From positions 3,596,001 through 3,660,000 of the forward strand of contig NZ_CP163525.1 in NCBI RefSeq assembly GCF_041080655.1: a DNA stretch of 64,000 bases. The letters run 5' to 3'. The notes below the pieces were generated by a model, which saw only the letters and a list, made by a program, of their open reading frames with translations, made no database searches and was not told the DNA's origin. Shown piece after piece: positions 49,489-58,169 of the stretch. How positions within the stretch are numbered: position 1 is the stretch's first letter; every line of letters starts with the position of its first letter. A program made the position numbers and the translations under genes. Origin of the DNA: Streptomyces sp. CG4. Lineage in GTDB: Bacteria > Actinomycetota > Actinomycetes > Streptomycetales > Streptomycetaceae.

Positions 49489-50975
49489 GGTGCCTCCTCT
49501 CGGGACTCCGGGTGGGTGCGGTCGGGGCGGTTCAGGCACTGCAGAGGTATGTCCACGCGCACCTCCGTGCCCCGTTCATGCCCGCCTCGGCCGATACGGA
49601 TCCGCGCGCCCATCTGTGCCGCCCGTTCCACCATGCCGAGCAGGCCGAAGTGGCCGGATTCGCGGAGCCGTTCGAGCGTGGTGCCGGGCGGCAGGCCTCG
49701 GCCGTCGTCGTGGATCGACAGGCGCAGCAGGTCGCCGTGGACCGCGGCGCGTATGTCCACGTGGGTCGCGGACGCGTGCCGGTGGGCGTTCTCCAGCGCC
49801 TCCGCCGTGATGGAGAGCAGGTGTCGGGCCAGGGCGGAGGGCAGGGCAGGGATGCCGGGGGGCGGGAGGGCGGTGCAGGTGACCTTCAATGCGGTGCGTG
49901 CCGTGAAGTCCCTTGCACAGGTGTGCAGTTCGGACCACAGGGGTGTCTCCGGCTCCTGCGGCGTCGCCTCGCGGCGCAGGTCCCTGAGCAGTTCCCTCGA
50001 CTCCGCCGCCGCCCTGCGCGCCGAGCGGGACACCAGGTCCGCCTGGGCCCTTATGCGGGCCGGATCGGGGGCCTCCGTCGAGGCCGTGGCCGCCAGGCCG
50101 TCCGCCGCCAACGCCACGCCGTACAGGGTCTTGGCCACGGAGTCGTGCATCTCGCGGGCCAGCCGGGCGCGTTCCGCGCTCACCGCCTCCGCCGCCGCGA
50201 GGCGCGCCTGGACGCTCGTCAGGGCCTGGGTCGCCGCGCCGAAGCGGAGCATCAGGTTGCGCAGGGTCGAGCCCATGGCGCCGGCGATGACGCACAGGCC
50301 GGGCAGGAGGAGGGCCTCGGCGACGGGGGCGTGCCGGTCGGCCTTCAGGGTGGCGTGGACCAGGAGCAGGATCAGCGACTGGAGGGAGGCGAAGAAGGCC
50401 GCGCCCCGCCAGCTGTAGACCAGGCCCGCGAGCAGCGGGGTGCAGACGCTGACGTAGGCGAGGGTGGTGTCCGGACCCGCCGAGATCAGCAGGAGGGAGC
50501 CGAAGAGGGTGTCCGCCGCGAGGAGGGACGGGTGGCGCAGCAGGAGCGGGCCGAAGCGCTCCCAGTCGCGGAAGAGGACGTACGACACCATGAACGTGAC
50601 GACCACGGCCGCGCCGACCAGACGGACGCCCAGGCCCGGGGCCGCGTGGAGCAGCGCGGCGGGGGCGGCTACGGCGATCATGGCCAGACGGAAGCCGAAG
50701 ACCTGCCGGCACATCGCCTGCAACGCGCTGACCTGGATCTTCATGGAGGGTTCGGGCAGGGTGGCCGCCGTGACAGCCGGCGCGGCGGCCGCCGTGGCGC
50801 CGGTCGGAGCGGCATGCGCAGCACCTGACGGGGCGGCGTGCTCGGCCCCCGCCGCGGGTGCCCTCGTAGCGCCCGTCGCCTTCACTCGGCCCAGGAACCG
50901 GCCGGTGATCCCCTTCAGCCTCGGCCACGCACCGAGAGACCCCCCGCCCCTCCCGGTCATCCCGGCCACCGCCAT
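49485..50975 (-). CDS. NarL-type sensor histidine kinase
   Basis: A 496-aa membrane kinase. Ala-rich N-terminus (1-75), five to six helices (about 93-235), then a HisKA_3 domain (RLAREMHDSVAKTLYGVALA with the phosphorylated His) and HATPase (TAEALENAHRHASATHVDI, DDGRGLPPGT, GHFGLLGMVERAA). Partner of the adjacent response regulator. Confidence 0.93.
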   Translation of the reverse strand: MAVAGMTGRGGGSLGAWPRLKGITGRFLGRVKATGATRAPAAGAEHAAPSGAAHAAPTGATAAAAPAVTAATLPEPSMKIQVSALQAMCRQVFGFRLAMIAVAAPAALLHAAPGLGVRLVGAAVVVTFMVSYVLFRDWERFGPLLLRHPSLLAADTLFGSLLLISAGPDTTLAYVSVCTPLLAGLVYSWRGAAFFASLQSLILLLVHATLKADRHAPVAEALLLPGLCVIAGAMGSTLRNLMLRFGAATQALTSVQARLAAAEAVSAERARLAREMHDSVAKTLYGVALAADGLAATASTEAPDPARIRAQADLVSRSARRAAAESRELLRDLRREATPQEPETPLWSELHTCARDFTARTALKVTCTALPPPGIPALPSALARHLLSITAEALENAHRHASATHVDIRAAVHGDLLRLSIHDDGRGLPPGTTLERLRESGHFGLLGMVERAAQMGARIRIGRGGHERGTEVRVDIPLQCLNRPDRTHPESREEAP

Positions 50976-50982
50976 CGCCGCC

Positions 50983-51870
50983 TCACTTCCCCGTGAGTGA
51001 GCCGAAGTCCACCCCGGAGCCCAGGATCAGGCCCGCGGCCAGCAGCAGCATCGTGGCCGGGACCATGAACGTGGTGATCATCAGCGTGGCCTTGGGCACC
51101 GCGCGGGCGGCCTTGCGACGAGCGTTCTGGGCGTCGGTGCGGCGCATGTCCTTCGCCAGGGAGACGAGCGTGTCGACGATCGGCGCGCCCAGCTCCTCCC
51201 CCTGCTGCAGTGCCGTCACGAACATCGCCACCTGCTCGGAGTCGTTCCTGCGCCGCAGCTCCGCGAAGGCCTGGCGGCGGCTCATGCCGAGGTCCATCTG
51301 GCGCAGGGTGATGCGGAGTTCGTCGGCCCAGGGGCCCTCGTAGCGGGTGGCCACCCGGTCCAGGGCCTGGCGGAAGCCGAGCCCCGCGCTCACGACCACC
51401 GCGAGCACGTCCAGGAAGTCCGGCAGGGTGCGCTCGATGACGTCCCTGCGGACCCGGATCGCCGACCAGATGCCGACCTCCGTCCAGAACGCCCCGAAGA
51501 GCAGCAACAAGACCGCCACGAACCACTGGCCCCGGAGCAGGAACACCAGGAAACCGACCGCGCCCAGCGCGCCGTAGACCGCCCGGCGGGCCGCGTAGCG
51601 GTCGATGGTCAGGCCGCCGGGGTTGCCGGCGGCGTCGATCTTGCGGCGGTACTTGGCGACCAGGCGCGGGCCCATCAGCCGCAGTACGGCGGGGGCGTAG
51701 CGCATGCCCATGCGGTCGATGACCGAGCCGACCGCGCCGGTGCGGGTGGCGCCGACCTCCAGGGCGACGGCGAGGTCTCCGGGGAGCTTGGCGTCCGCGC
51801 GGTACATGCGGATACCGGTGAAGGCGCCCCCGACGGCGAGGCCCATCAGCAGCGCGAGCAGGAATGCCAT
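50983..51870 (-). CDS. tadC: TadC-like type II/IV secretion inner-membrane protein
   Basis: A 295-aa T2SSF-domain protein: N-terminal helix, two helices near 95-130, the T2SSF region (RTLPDFLDVLAVVVSAGLGF, ALQQGEELGAPIVDTLVSLA) and a C-terminal helix. It forms the platform of the Tad pilus with TadB. Co-transcribed with neighbours (short gaps). Confidence 0.92.
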   Translation of the reverse strand: MAFLLALLMGLAVGGAFTGIRMYRADAKLPGDLAVALEVGATRTGAVGSVIDRMGMRYAPAVLRLMGPRLVAKYRRKIDAAGNPGGLTIDRYAARRAVYGALGAVGFLVFLLRGQWFVAVLLLLFGAFWTEVGIWSAIRVRRDVIERTLPDFLDVLAVVVSAGLGFRQALDRVATRYEGPWADELRITLRQMDLGMSRRQAFAELRRRNDSEQVAMFVTALQQGEELGAPIVDTLVSLAKDMRRTDAQNARRKAARAVPKATLMITTFMVPATMLLLAAGLILGSGVDFGSLTGK

Positions 51871-51886
51871 GGAGTCCGAGCCCCCT

Positions 51887-52831
51887 TCAGACGTCGATAC
51901 GGCTCAGGCGGCGGATGAGGAGGAAACCGACGGCGTACAGACCGAACGCGATGATCACGCAGGCCTGGCCGACCGGTGAGCCGGTCATCCGCGCCAGCGC
52001 GCCGTCCTTGACACCGTTCATCAGGAACAGCGCGCCGACGCCCAGGACGGGGACGGCGTACGACGTCATGGTCACCTGGGAAAGCTGGGTGCGGATCTCG
52101 CGCCGGGTCTCCTTGCGCTCCTCCAGCGTCTCGGTCAGGTTGCGCAGGGCGCCGACCACTTGGCCGCCGGCCCGGTTGGACAGCACAAGCGTCGTGACCA
52201 GGACGACCAGTTCGCGGGAGGGGAGGCGGTCGGCCAGCTCGCCCAGCGCGTCGTCCAGAGACTGGCCGATGGCCAACTGGTCGGCCACCTTGCCCAGTTC
52301 CTGGCCCGCCGGGGCCTCCAGCTCCTCCGCCGCCATGCCGATCGCGGTGCGCAGGGCCAGGCCCGCCTGGGTGGCGTTGGCCAGGATGCGGGCCAGTTCG
52401 GGGAGTTGGTTGATGAAGCGCTCGATGCGTTTCTGACGCTGCCAGTTGAGGAACTGGACCGCCGCCCAGATGCCGAGCACTCCGGCGAGGGGGCCGAAGA
52501 AGGGGGCCAGGGTGGCCTGGCCGATCAGCCAGAGCGCGGCGACCGTGGCCAGCATGTAGACGAAGAACTCGCCCGGGGTGACGTCCAGCCCGGTCGCCGC
52601 GAGGCGCAGTTCCAGCCAGCGGCCGAAGCGGGTGCGGCGCAGCCGCCGGTCCAGATCGCGGAAGCGGCGCCTGCGGCCGCCCGCCGGCACCGGGCCGGTG
52701 TGCGTGAGGCGGTCCACGAGGGCGGCGCGCTGGGCCCGGCCCGAGGCGTAGGTGTGCACGCCGGCCACCGCCAGGACGCAGGTCAGCAGCGCCACGCCGG
52801 TGGTGAGCTGGACGAGGGTGTGGAGTTCCAT
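51887..52831 (-). CDS. tadB: TadB-like type II/IV secretion inner-membrane protein
   Basis: A 314-aa T2SSF-domain protein: N-terminal helix (about 7-25), helices around 90-125, T2SSF core (INQLPELARILANATQAGLA, LADRLPSRELVVLVTTLVLS) and a C-terminal pair of helices. Pairs with TadC. Confidence 0.92.
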   Translation of the reverse strand: MELHTLVQLTTGVALLTCVLAVAGVHTYASGRAQRAALVDRLTHTGPVPAGGRRRRFRDLDRRLRRTRFGRWLELRLAATGLDVTPGEFFVYMLATVAALWLIGQATLAPFFGPLAGVLGIWAAVQFLNWQRQKRIERFINQLPELARILANATQAGLALRTAIGMAAEELEAPAGQELGKVADQLAIGQSLDDALGELADRLPSRELVVLVTTLVLSNRAGGQVVGALRNLTETLEERKETRREIRTQLSQVTMTSYAVPVLGVGALFLMNGVKDGALARMTGSPVGQACVIIAFGLYAVGFLLIRRLSRIDV

Positions 52832-52841
52832 GGTCCTGGAC

Positions 52842-54179
52842 CTACCTGGCTTCTCGGGTGGTGAGTTGGGCCGCCGTGTGAGCGACGCCGAAGGCCTGCG
52901 GGATGGGCTGGCTCGCCATGTAGAGCCGGTCGGCGGTGCGGCGGGGCAGCGGGAAGTACTGGAAGGCGCCGTACACGCGGCCGTCGGGGGTCATGGGCTG
53001 GGCGTCGAACCGGGCCACGGTGGCGAGCCGGTACGGCTCCCCGCCGTGGCTGTCGAGGAGGGCGATCTCGGTGATCCGGCGGGCGCCGTCGGCGAACCGG
53101 GTGAGCTGGACGATGACGTCGACGGCGCTGTTGATCTGGTCGTGCAGCGCTACGAAGGGGACCTCGACGTCGGACATGGAGGCGAGGGTCTGCAGTCGGG
53201 TCAGCGCGTCCTCCGCGCTGTTCGCGTGCACGGTCGCCAGCGATCCGTCGTGGCCGGTGGACATCGCCTGCAGCATGTCGAGGGACTCACCGCCGCGGAC
53301 CTCGCCGACCACGATCCGGTCCGGGCGCATCCGCAGGGAGTTGCGGACCAGGTCGCGGATGGTGACCTGGCCCTTGCCCTCGACGTTCGGCGGCCGCGAC
53401 TCCAGGCGGACCACATGCGTCTGCTGGAGCTGGAGTTCGGCGGAGTCCTCGATGGTGATGATGCGTTCGTGGGACGGGATGAGCCCCGAGAGCGCGTTGA
53501 GCAGGGTCGTCTTCCCGGTGCCCGTGGCGCCCGACACGATGATGTTGAACTTCGCCTGCACCAGCCCCGCCAGCAGAAACACCAGGTGCTCGTCCAGCGA
53601 GCCGAAGGAGATCAGCTCCTGCAGGGTGAAGGAGCGCGGGAAGCGGCGGATGGTGAGGATCGGTCCGGTCAGCGACAGCGGCGGGATGATGACGTTGACG
53701 CGTTCGCCGGAGGGCAGGCGGGCGTCGACCATCGGGTTCGACTCGTCGACCCTTCTGTTCACCGTCGACACGATCCGCTCGATGGTCTGCATCAGCTGGT
53801 CGGCGGAGGCGAACCGGATCGGCAACTGCTCGACGCGGCCGCCGCGTTCCACGAAGATCGCGTCGGCGCCGTTCACCATGATCTCGGTGATCGAGGCGTC
53901 CTCCAGCAGCGGCTCCAGGATGCCGAGGCCGAGCGCCTCGTCCACCACCCGGCGGATCAGCTGTGAGCGCTCGACCGTCGACAGCACCGGGCCCTCGCGG
54001 CTGATGATGTGCCCGAGCACCCGCTCAAGGCGCGCGCGGCGGTCGGCGGCGGCGAGCGAACTCATCTCCGCGAGGTCGATCTCCTCCAGCAGCTTGGCCC
54101 GGTAGGAGGCGACCAGATGCCCGTCCTCGCCCCGGCTGCCGTGCTCCTCCGGAGTGCTGATGCGTGCCCGCAGACTCAT
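52842..54179 (-). CDS. tadA: CpaF/TadA-family secretion ATPase
   Basis: A 445-aa hexameric ATPase that powers pilus assembly. Walker A SGATGTGKTTLLNAL, Asp box IITIEDSAELQLQQTHVV, Walker B-like RPDRIVVGEVRGGESLD and the His box GHDGSLATVHANS are all present. The N-terminal domain (to about 170) has the usual EPLLEDASITEIMVNG motif. Confidence 0.96.
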   Translation of the reverse strand: MSLRARISTPEEHGSRGEDGHLVASYRAKLLEEIDLAEMSSLAAADRRARLERVLGHIISREGPVLSTVERSQLIRRVVDEALGLGILEPLLEDASITEIMVNGADAIFVERGGRVEQLPIRFASADQLMQTIERIVSTVNRRVDESNPMVDARLPSGERVNVIIPPLSLTGPILTIRRFPRSFTLQELISFGSLDEHLVFLLAGLVQAKFNIIVSGATGTGKTTLLNALSGLIPSHERIITIEDSAELQLQQTHVVRLESRPPNVEGKGQVTIRDLVRNSLRMRPDRIVVGEVRGGESLDMLQAMSTGHDGSLATVHANSAEDALTRLQTLASMSDVEVPFVALHDQINSAVDVIVQLTRFADGARRITEIALLDSHGGEPYRLATVARFDAQPMTPDGRVYGAFQYFPLPRRTADRLYMASQPIPQAFGVAHTAAQLTTREAR

Positions 54180-54189
54180 GGCTCCTCGC

Positions 54190-54537
54190 TTAGTGGTCGA
54201 GCGGCATGGTGGCGGACTTGGTGGCGTAGCCGAAGTCCCAGACGATCTTCGGGATCTTCACCCTGGCGGTGACGGTGACCGAGCCGCCCCCTCCCCCGGT
54301 CTCGCCGCACGTCACGGTGAGCGCGCCGCTGACGGCTCCGGCGCACGCCTGCTGCGCGTCCTGCCGCAGAGAGGCCGCCCGCGCCCCCGCCCGCGCCGCC
54401 GTACCGGCCTGCTCGGCGGCGTACGCGACGGCGCCGATCTGGATGCCCGCCATGCCCACGATCAGCAGCACCGGGATGAACCCGAGGTACTCGATGGCGA
54501 CCTGGCCCGCGTCGCGCCCTCTGCGCCTCTGCGGCAT
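54190..54537 (-). CDS. TadE-like pseudopilin
   Basis: A 115-aa protein with the TadE pattern GQVAIEYLGFIPVLLIVGMA and AGTAARAGARAAS, then a short periplasmic-side domain with two Cys. Ends 10 bp before the ATPase gene. Confidence 0.88.
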   Translation of the reverse strand: MPQRRRGRDAGQVAIEYLGFIPVLLIVGMAGIQIGAVAYAAEQAGTAARAGARAASLRQDAQQACAGAVSGALTVTCGETGGGGGSVTVTARVKIPKIVWDFGYATKSATMPLDH

Positions 54538-54538
54538 C

Positions 54539-54919
54539 TCAGTGCTTCACCTCCTCGACCGCGCCCGCGTGGCCGTGCACGGTGGCGGGCAGGGAGAACA
54601 CCCCGGGAAAGAGCACCGGGACCCGGAGCGAGACGTCGGCCGTGACATAGCCGGACGGGCTGCAGTTCACCGTCGCGTCCCCCTTCCACGCCGCCGACAG
54701 ATGCTTCATCCCCGCCGCCGAGCAGGCCGCCTGTCGCGCGCCGCCCGGCGCCGCGGCCGTACCCGCCCGCACCCCCTCGTCGGCAGCATTCCCGGCGAGC
54801 GTGAAGGTGTACCCCACGAGCACGGCCTGCCACACGAGCACCAAGGTCAGAATGATCAGCGGTGTCATCCCGAGGAACTCGATGCTGACCTGTCCCCGGT
54901 CCCCATCCGGCTTTCTCAC
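54539..54919 (-). CDS. TadE-like pseudopilin
   Basis: A 126-aa protein with RGQVSIEFLGMTPLIILTLV and AADEGVRAGTAA, then a Cys-containing domain (QAACSAAG, VNCSPSGYV). One base separates it from the next TadE gene. Confidence 0.88.
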   Translation of the reverse strand: MRKPDGDRGQVSIEFLGMTPLIILTLVLVWQAVLVGYTFTLAGNAADEGVRAGTAAAPGGARQAACSAAGMKHLSAAWKGDATVNCSPSGYVTADVSLRVPVLFPGVFSLPATVHGHAGAVEEVKH

Positions 54920-54926
54920 GGCCCGC

Positions 54927-56162
54927 TCACTCCTTCCGCCGCCGGAATCCGACCGTGCCCCGGCCCGGGCCCCCGCGATGGCCGCCCTCGCCGGCCTTCA
55001 CCAGCCCCAGTTCCCCGGCGAGCGCCCACAGCGCCTGCTTCACGGAACTCCTGCTGTCCAGTTCATGGACCCGCCCCGCGTCCACGACGCCCTGGAGTTC
55101 CTTGAAATTGGCGGGTACGGCGGTACGCGCGAGCGCCGTACCGGTGATGCGCTGCACCAGCGCGGGCTGGATCTCCGTATGGCGCGAATGCCGGTTGACG
55201 ACGGTCGTCGTCTCCTCGGCCTTGCGGATCTGCAGCCGGTCCCACATCCGTACCGTCCGCTTGGCGGCGCGTACGGAGATGACGTCCGGGGTGGTCACCA
55301 GCAGGGCGGTGTCGGCCATCTCGATCACGGCCGCCCCGGCCCCGCTGAGCTGGGCGCCGCAGTCGACCACGACCACCTCGTAGCGGGAGCGCAGGGCGCT
55401 GACGATCTGGCGGGCGGCGCGGTCGGTGACTTCCTCGCCGCGTTCGCCCTCGGCGGGGGCGAGGAGCAGCACGAGCCCGGTGTCGTGGCGGAAGACGGCG
55501 TCGGCGAGGACGCGCGGCGAGATGTCGGTGATGGTGGCGAGGTCGACCACGGACCGCCGGAACTGGATGTCCAGGTAGGAGGCGATGTCCCCGGTCTGGA
55601 GGTCGAGGTCGACCAGGGCGGTGGGCCGCCCGGATGCCTGCGCGGCGAGGGCCAGCTGGATCGCGGCCAGCGTGGCTCCGGCACCCCCCTTGGCGCCGCT
55701 GACCGTGACGACCGTACCGCCGACGCCGCCGAACACGTCGGCGCCGTGGCCGAGATGGCGTCGTACGCCGGTCGACCACTGGGCGACGGCCTGGACCCGG
55801 CTGGCGAGTTCCTCGTACGACAGCGGGAGCGCGACCAGGCCGCGGGCGCCGGAGTCCATGGCGGCGGAGAACAGGCCGGGGCTCGCGTCGGTGGTGACGA
55901 GGATGACGCCGACGGCCGGGAAGCGGAGCGCGACCTCGCGGATCAGCTCCAGGGCCGGTACCGGGCCGATCCGCTCGTGGACGACCACGACCTCGGGCAG
56001 TTCGTCCACGGACTCGGCGGCGAGGTGGGCGAGGGTGTCGACCAGCTGGGTGGAGTCGCCGACCGGTGGCTGTGGTTCGGCGTCGGGGAGCTGGCTGAGG
56101 AGGGTGACGAGGGAGCGGACCGCGTCGGGGTCCGCGCCGGCCGGGAGGATCCTGGTGGGCAT
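54927..56162 (-). CDS. CpaE/TadZ-like ParA-family ATPase
   Basis: A 411-aa protein with an N-terminal receiver-like domain (about 60-130; VVVHERIGPVPALELIREV) lacking clear phospho-site, then a MinD/ParA ATPase (about 150-380) with deviant Walker A SGAKGGAGAT and LVDLDLQTGDIASYLD. In Tad systems it places the pilus machine in the cell. Confidence 0.92.
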   Translation of the reverse strand: MPTRILPAGADPDAVRSLVTLLSQLPDAEPQPPVGDSTQLVDTLAHLAAESVDELPEVVVVHERIGPVPALELIREVALRFPAVGVILVTTDASPGLFSAAMDSGARGLVALPLSYEELASRVQAVAQWSTGVRRHLGHGADVFGGVGGTVVTVSGAKGGAGATLAAIQLALAAQASGRPTALVDLDLQTGDIASYLDIQFRRSVVDLATITDISPRVLADAVFRHDTGLVLLLAPAEGERGEEVTDRAARQIVSALRSRYEVVVVDCGAQLSGAGAAVIEMADTALLVTTPDVISVRAAKRTVRMWDRLQIRKAEETTTVVNRHSRHTEIQPALVQRITGTALARTAVPANFKELQGVVDAGRVHELDSRSSVKQALWALAGELGLVKAGEGGHRGGPGRGTVGFRRRKE

Positions 56163-56174
56163 GCGGGCCGCCTC

Positions 56175-56882
56175 TCACTTGTCCGTCGCGAGTTCGTAGG
56201 TGCGGTCCTTGCCGGGGACGCTGGTCTCGCCGCCGGGGCCCACCAGCGCGAGCCGGACGCGCTGGGCGAAGGACTCGGCGTAGGTGAGGCGCTGGGCGTC
56301 GAGGGTGGACAGCGCGAAGGTGATGGGGACGGCCTGGCTGGGCTGCTGCTGGTTCTTGCTGTTGGCGGGGTCCAGGGCGGTGATCCGGCCGACGTCGAGC
56401 ACGCGCGCGTTCGTCACGATGATCTTCGACTGGTCGGCGTCGGCGTCCTTCTTCCCGGCGAAGGTGGCGTAGACGTTGACCCGGGACCCCGGAGTGATCT
56501 TGCCCGCCACGCCCGTCGCCGCGTCGATCATGATGGCGACCTCCTGCTCTCCGGGCTGGAGGGCGGGCTGGTCGACGATCATGTCGGACTGGAGCAGGGA
56601 CCCGGCGCGCAGCGTGGTGACGGCGATCTTGCCCTGGATCTGGCGGAGATCGGTGACGGCCGTACCGGACAGCCACCGCCGGGGCATCCTGACCTTCTCG
56701 AACTGGCCGGTGTCCAGCGCGGTGTACGGCTTGACGTCGGACCTGACCCGATAGGCGGTGACCTCGGGCCCGACCTTGGAATTCACGTCGTGGACGACGG
56801 AGAGCACGCCGGCGAACGCGCCGAGAGCGCACAGGACCGACAGGATCAGGAGTATCACGCCGCGGCGCTGACGGGAGTTCAT
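56175..56882 (-). CDS. CpaB/RcpC-like pilus assembly protein (SAF domain)
   Basis: A 235-aa protein: one N-terminal helix (about 7-28, GVILLILSVLCALGAFAGVL), then a SAF domain (SDVKPYTALDTGQFEKVRMP, GKIAVTTLRAGSLLQSDMI) and the RcpC/CpaB domain. It acts in the periplasmic-side part of the Flp system. Confidence 0.9.
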   Translation of the reverse strand: MNSRQRRGVILLILSVLCALGAFAGVLSVVHDVNSKVGPEVTAYRVRSDVKPYTALDTGQFEKVRMPRRWLSGTAVTDLRQIQGKIAVTTLRAGSLLQSDMIVDQPALQPGEQEVAIMIDAATGVAGKITPGSRVNVYATFAGKKDADADQSKIIVTNARVLDVGRITALDPANSKNQQQPSQAVPITFALSTLDAQRLTYAESFAQRVRLALVGPGGETSVPGKDRTYELATDK

Positions 56883-56943
56883 GAACCGTGCAACCTCATT
56901 GGGGGGAATCGGTCGAGCGGGATGCGGATCAGGTGCGGGCGGG

Positions 56944-57828
56944 TCAGGCGGGCGTGCGCTGTTCCAGGGCGCGGAGCGGGGCGGGTTCGTGCACGGGCGG
57001 GGTGGCGGAGCAGAAGACGCATCTGTCGCCGATGACGTCCATGCCGCACCAGTGGCAGCTGGTCTGCCGTACGGACGTGACCAGTTGGTACAGCACGGAC
57101 AGATCGGCGAGGTAGCTGCAGAACTCGGTCATGCGGCCGGTCCCCCACCACACCGGGGACTCGGCGGGCAGCGGGACTTCGCGCAGTCCGTGCACGCTCC
57201 ACTGTCCCGCGAGCCCGGCGACCCAGTCACCCTGCGTCTGCTGCCCTCGGGCGACGAGCATCCAGGTGTTGAACTCGGGCCCCTTGAGGGTGGCGCCGGG
57301 ACCGACCTTGACGAGCTGCGGCTCCGGATGCGCGAGGACGGCGAACTGGCTGCCGGGCATCCAGGACTTGGCGTGCGCCTTCAGCCCGACCGGCACCCGG
57401 TCCAGCCGGGCCACGGAGCCGAGCACGGCCCCGGCGTGGATGTAGTGGGTGAGCAGCCGTCCGGCGGAGGCGAGCACCCCCGGACTCAGATCGCAGGAGG
57501 CGAGCTGGCGCAGCTGCCGGGCGAGTACGGCGATGCCGAGGGGCGGCAGATCGGGCCGGAAGAACGCAATGCGGTCGCTTTCGAGCAGCGAGCGCAGGGT
57601 GTGCAGCCGCCGCAGGACGGGCTCCGGGGTGGCGGCGGAACAGACGACCACCACATACCCGTACTGCTCGGTCAGGGTGTGGAGTTCGGTGAGCGCGTGC
57701 TCCAGCGGCCGCTGGTCGAGGCCGCTGAGCACGACGGCCGGCATGGTCCGTTCGTCCTGCGCCGGCAGTGCCATGTCGGCACTGGTCACGGCAATGGCAG
57801 TTGGCACGCGCAGCTCCCCGCTCTTCAC
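56944..57828 (-). CDS. conserved Tad-locus protein with C-terminal zinc ribbon
   Basis: A 294-aa protein without membrane helices. The middle looks like a P-loop-free alpha/beta domain (PAVVLSGLDQRPLEHALTEL, YGYVVVVCSAATPEPVLRRL) and the C-terminus has CHWCG then CVFC, a two-knuckle zinc ribbon. Family unknown to me; first gene of the Tad operon, so a regulator or cytosolic assembly factor is possible. Confidence 0.72.
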   Translation of the reverse strand: MKSGELRVPTAIAVTSADMALPAQDERTMPAVVLSGLDQRPLEHALTELHTLTEQYGYVVVVCSAATPEPVLRRLHTLRSLLESDRIAFFRPDLPPLGIAVLARQLRQLASCDLSPGVLASAGRLLTHYIHAGAVLGSVARLDRVPVGLKAHAKSWMPGSQFAVLAHPEPQLVKVGPGATLKGPEFNTWMLVARGQQTQGDWVAGLAGQWSVHGLREVPLPAESPVWWGTGRMTEFCSYLADLSVLYQLVTSVRQTSCHWCGMDVIGDRCVFCSATPPVHEPAPLRALEQRTPA

Positions 57829-58019
57829 ACCCGCCGGTCCACCGGAGCAACTCCCGCGGCCCGGGACGACTTCACTGCGTGACTACGTGAGCACTGTATC
57901 CACGGCCGAATGACCGGAGAACAGCGTTTGTGAAGCTCGCGTGGAACTCGCTCTGCGCAAGTCCCGCCAAATCCGGACAGGTTGAGCGAGCACACGGTAA
58001 CGCGTCTGGCCTGGACCTC

Positions 58020-58048
58020 TTGACACCCCGATTGGTCTGGACCAACTT
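58020..58048 (+). promoter_or_regulatory. chitinase promoter with DasR-like operator
   Basis: TTGACA (58020-58025) is a good -35 box. TTGGTCTGGACCAA (58032-58045), a near-perfect palindrome, lies in the spacer/-10 area and matches the DasR responsive element type (TGGTCTAGACCA). A related half (CTGGCCTGGACC, 58006-58017) precedes it. GlcNAc-controlled repression is inferred. The rest of 57829-58169 holds the Tad promoter and no gene. Confidence 0.75.
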
Positions 58049-58169
58049 GTACGCCAACGGTGGCCACCGTCTCTCACCCCTCCCCGCGCGCTCAAGTGCC
58101 GCGAAGTCGATGTATCGCGAAGCCCATTCGATTCCGGCCCCCCAGCCGAACTCCCCACCGGAGGCCCCA

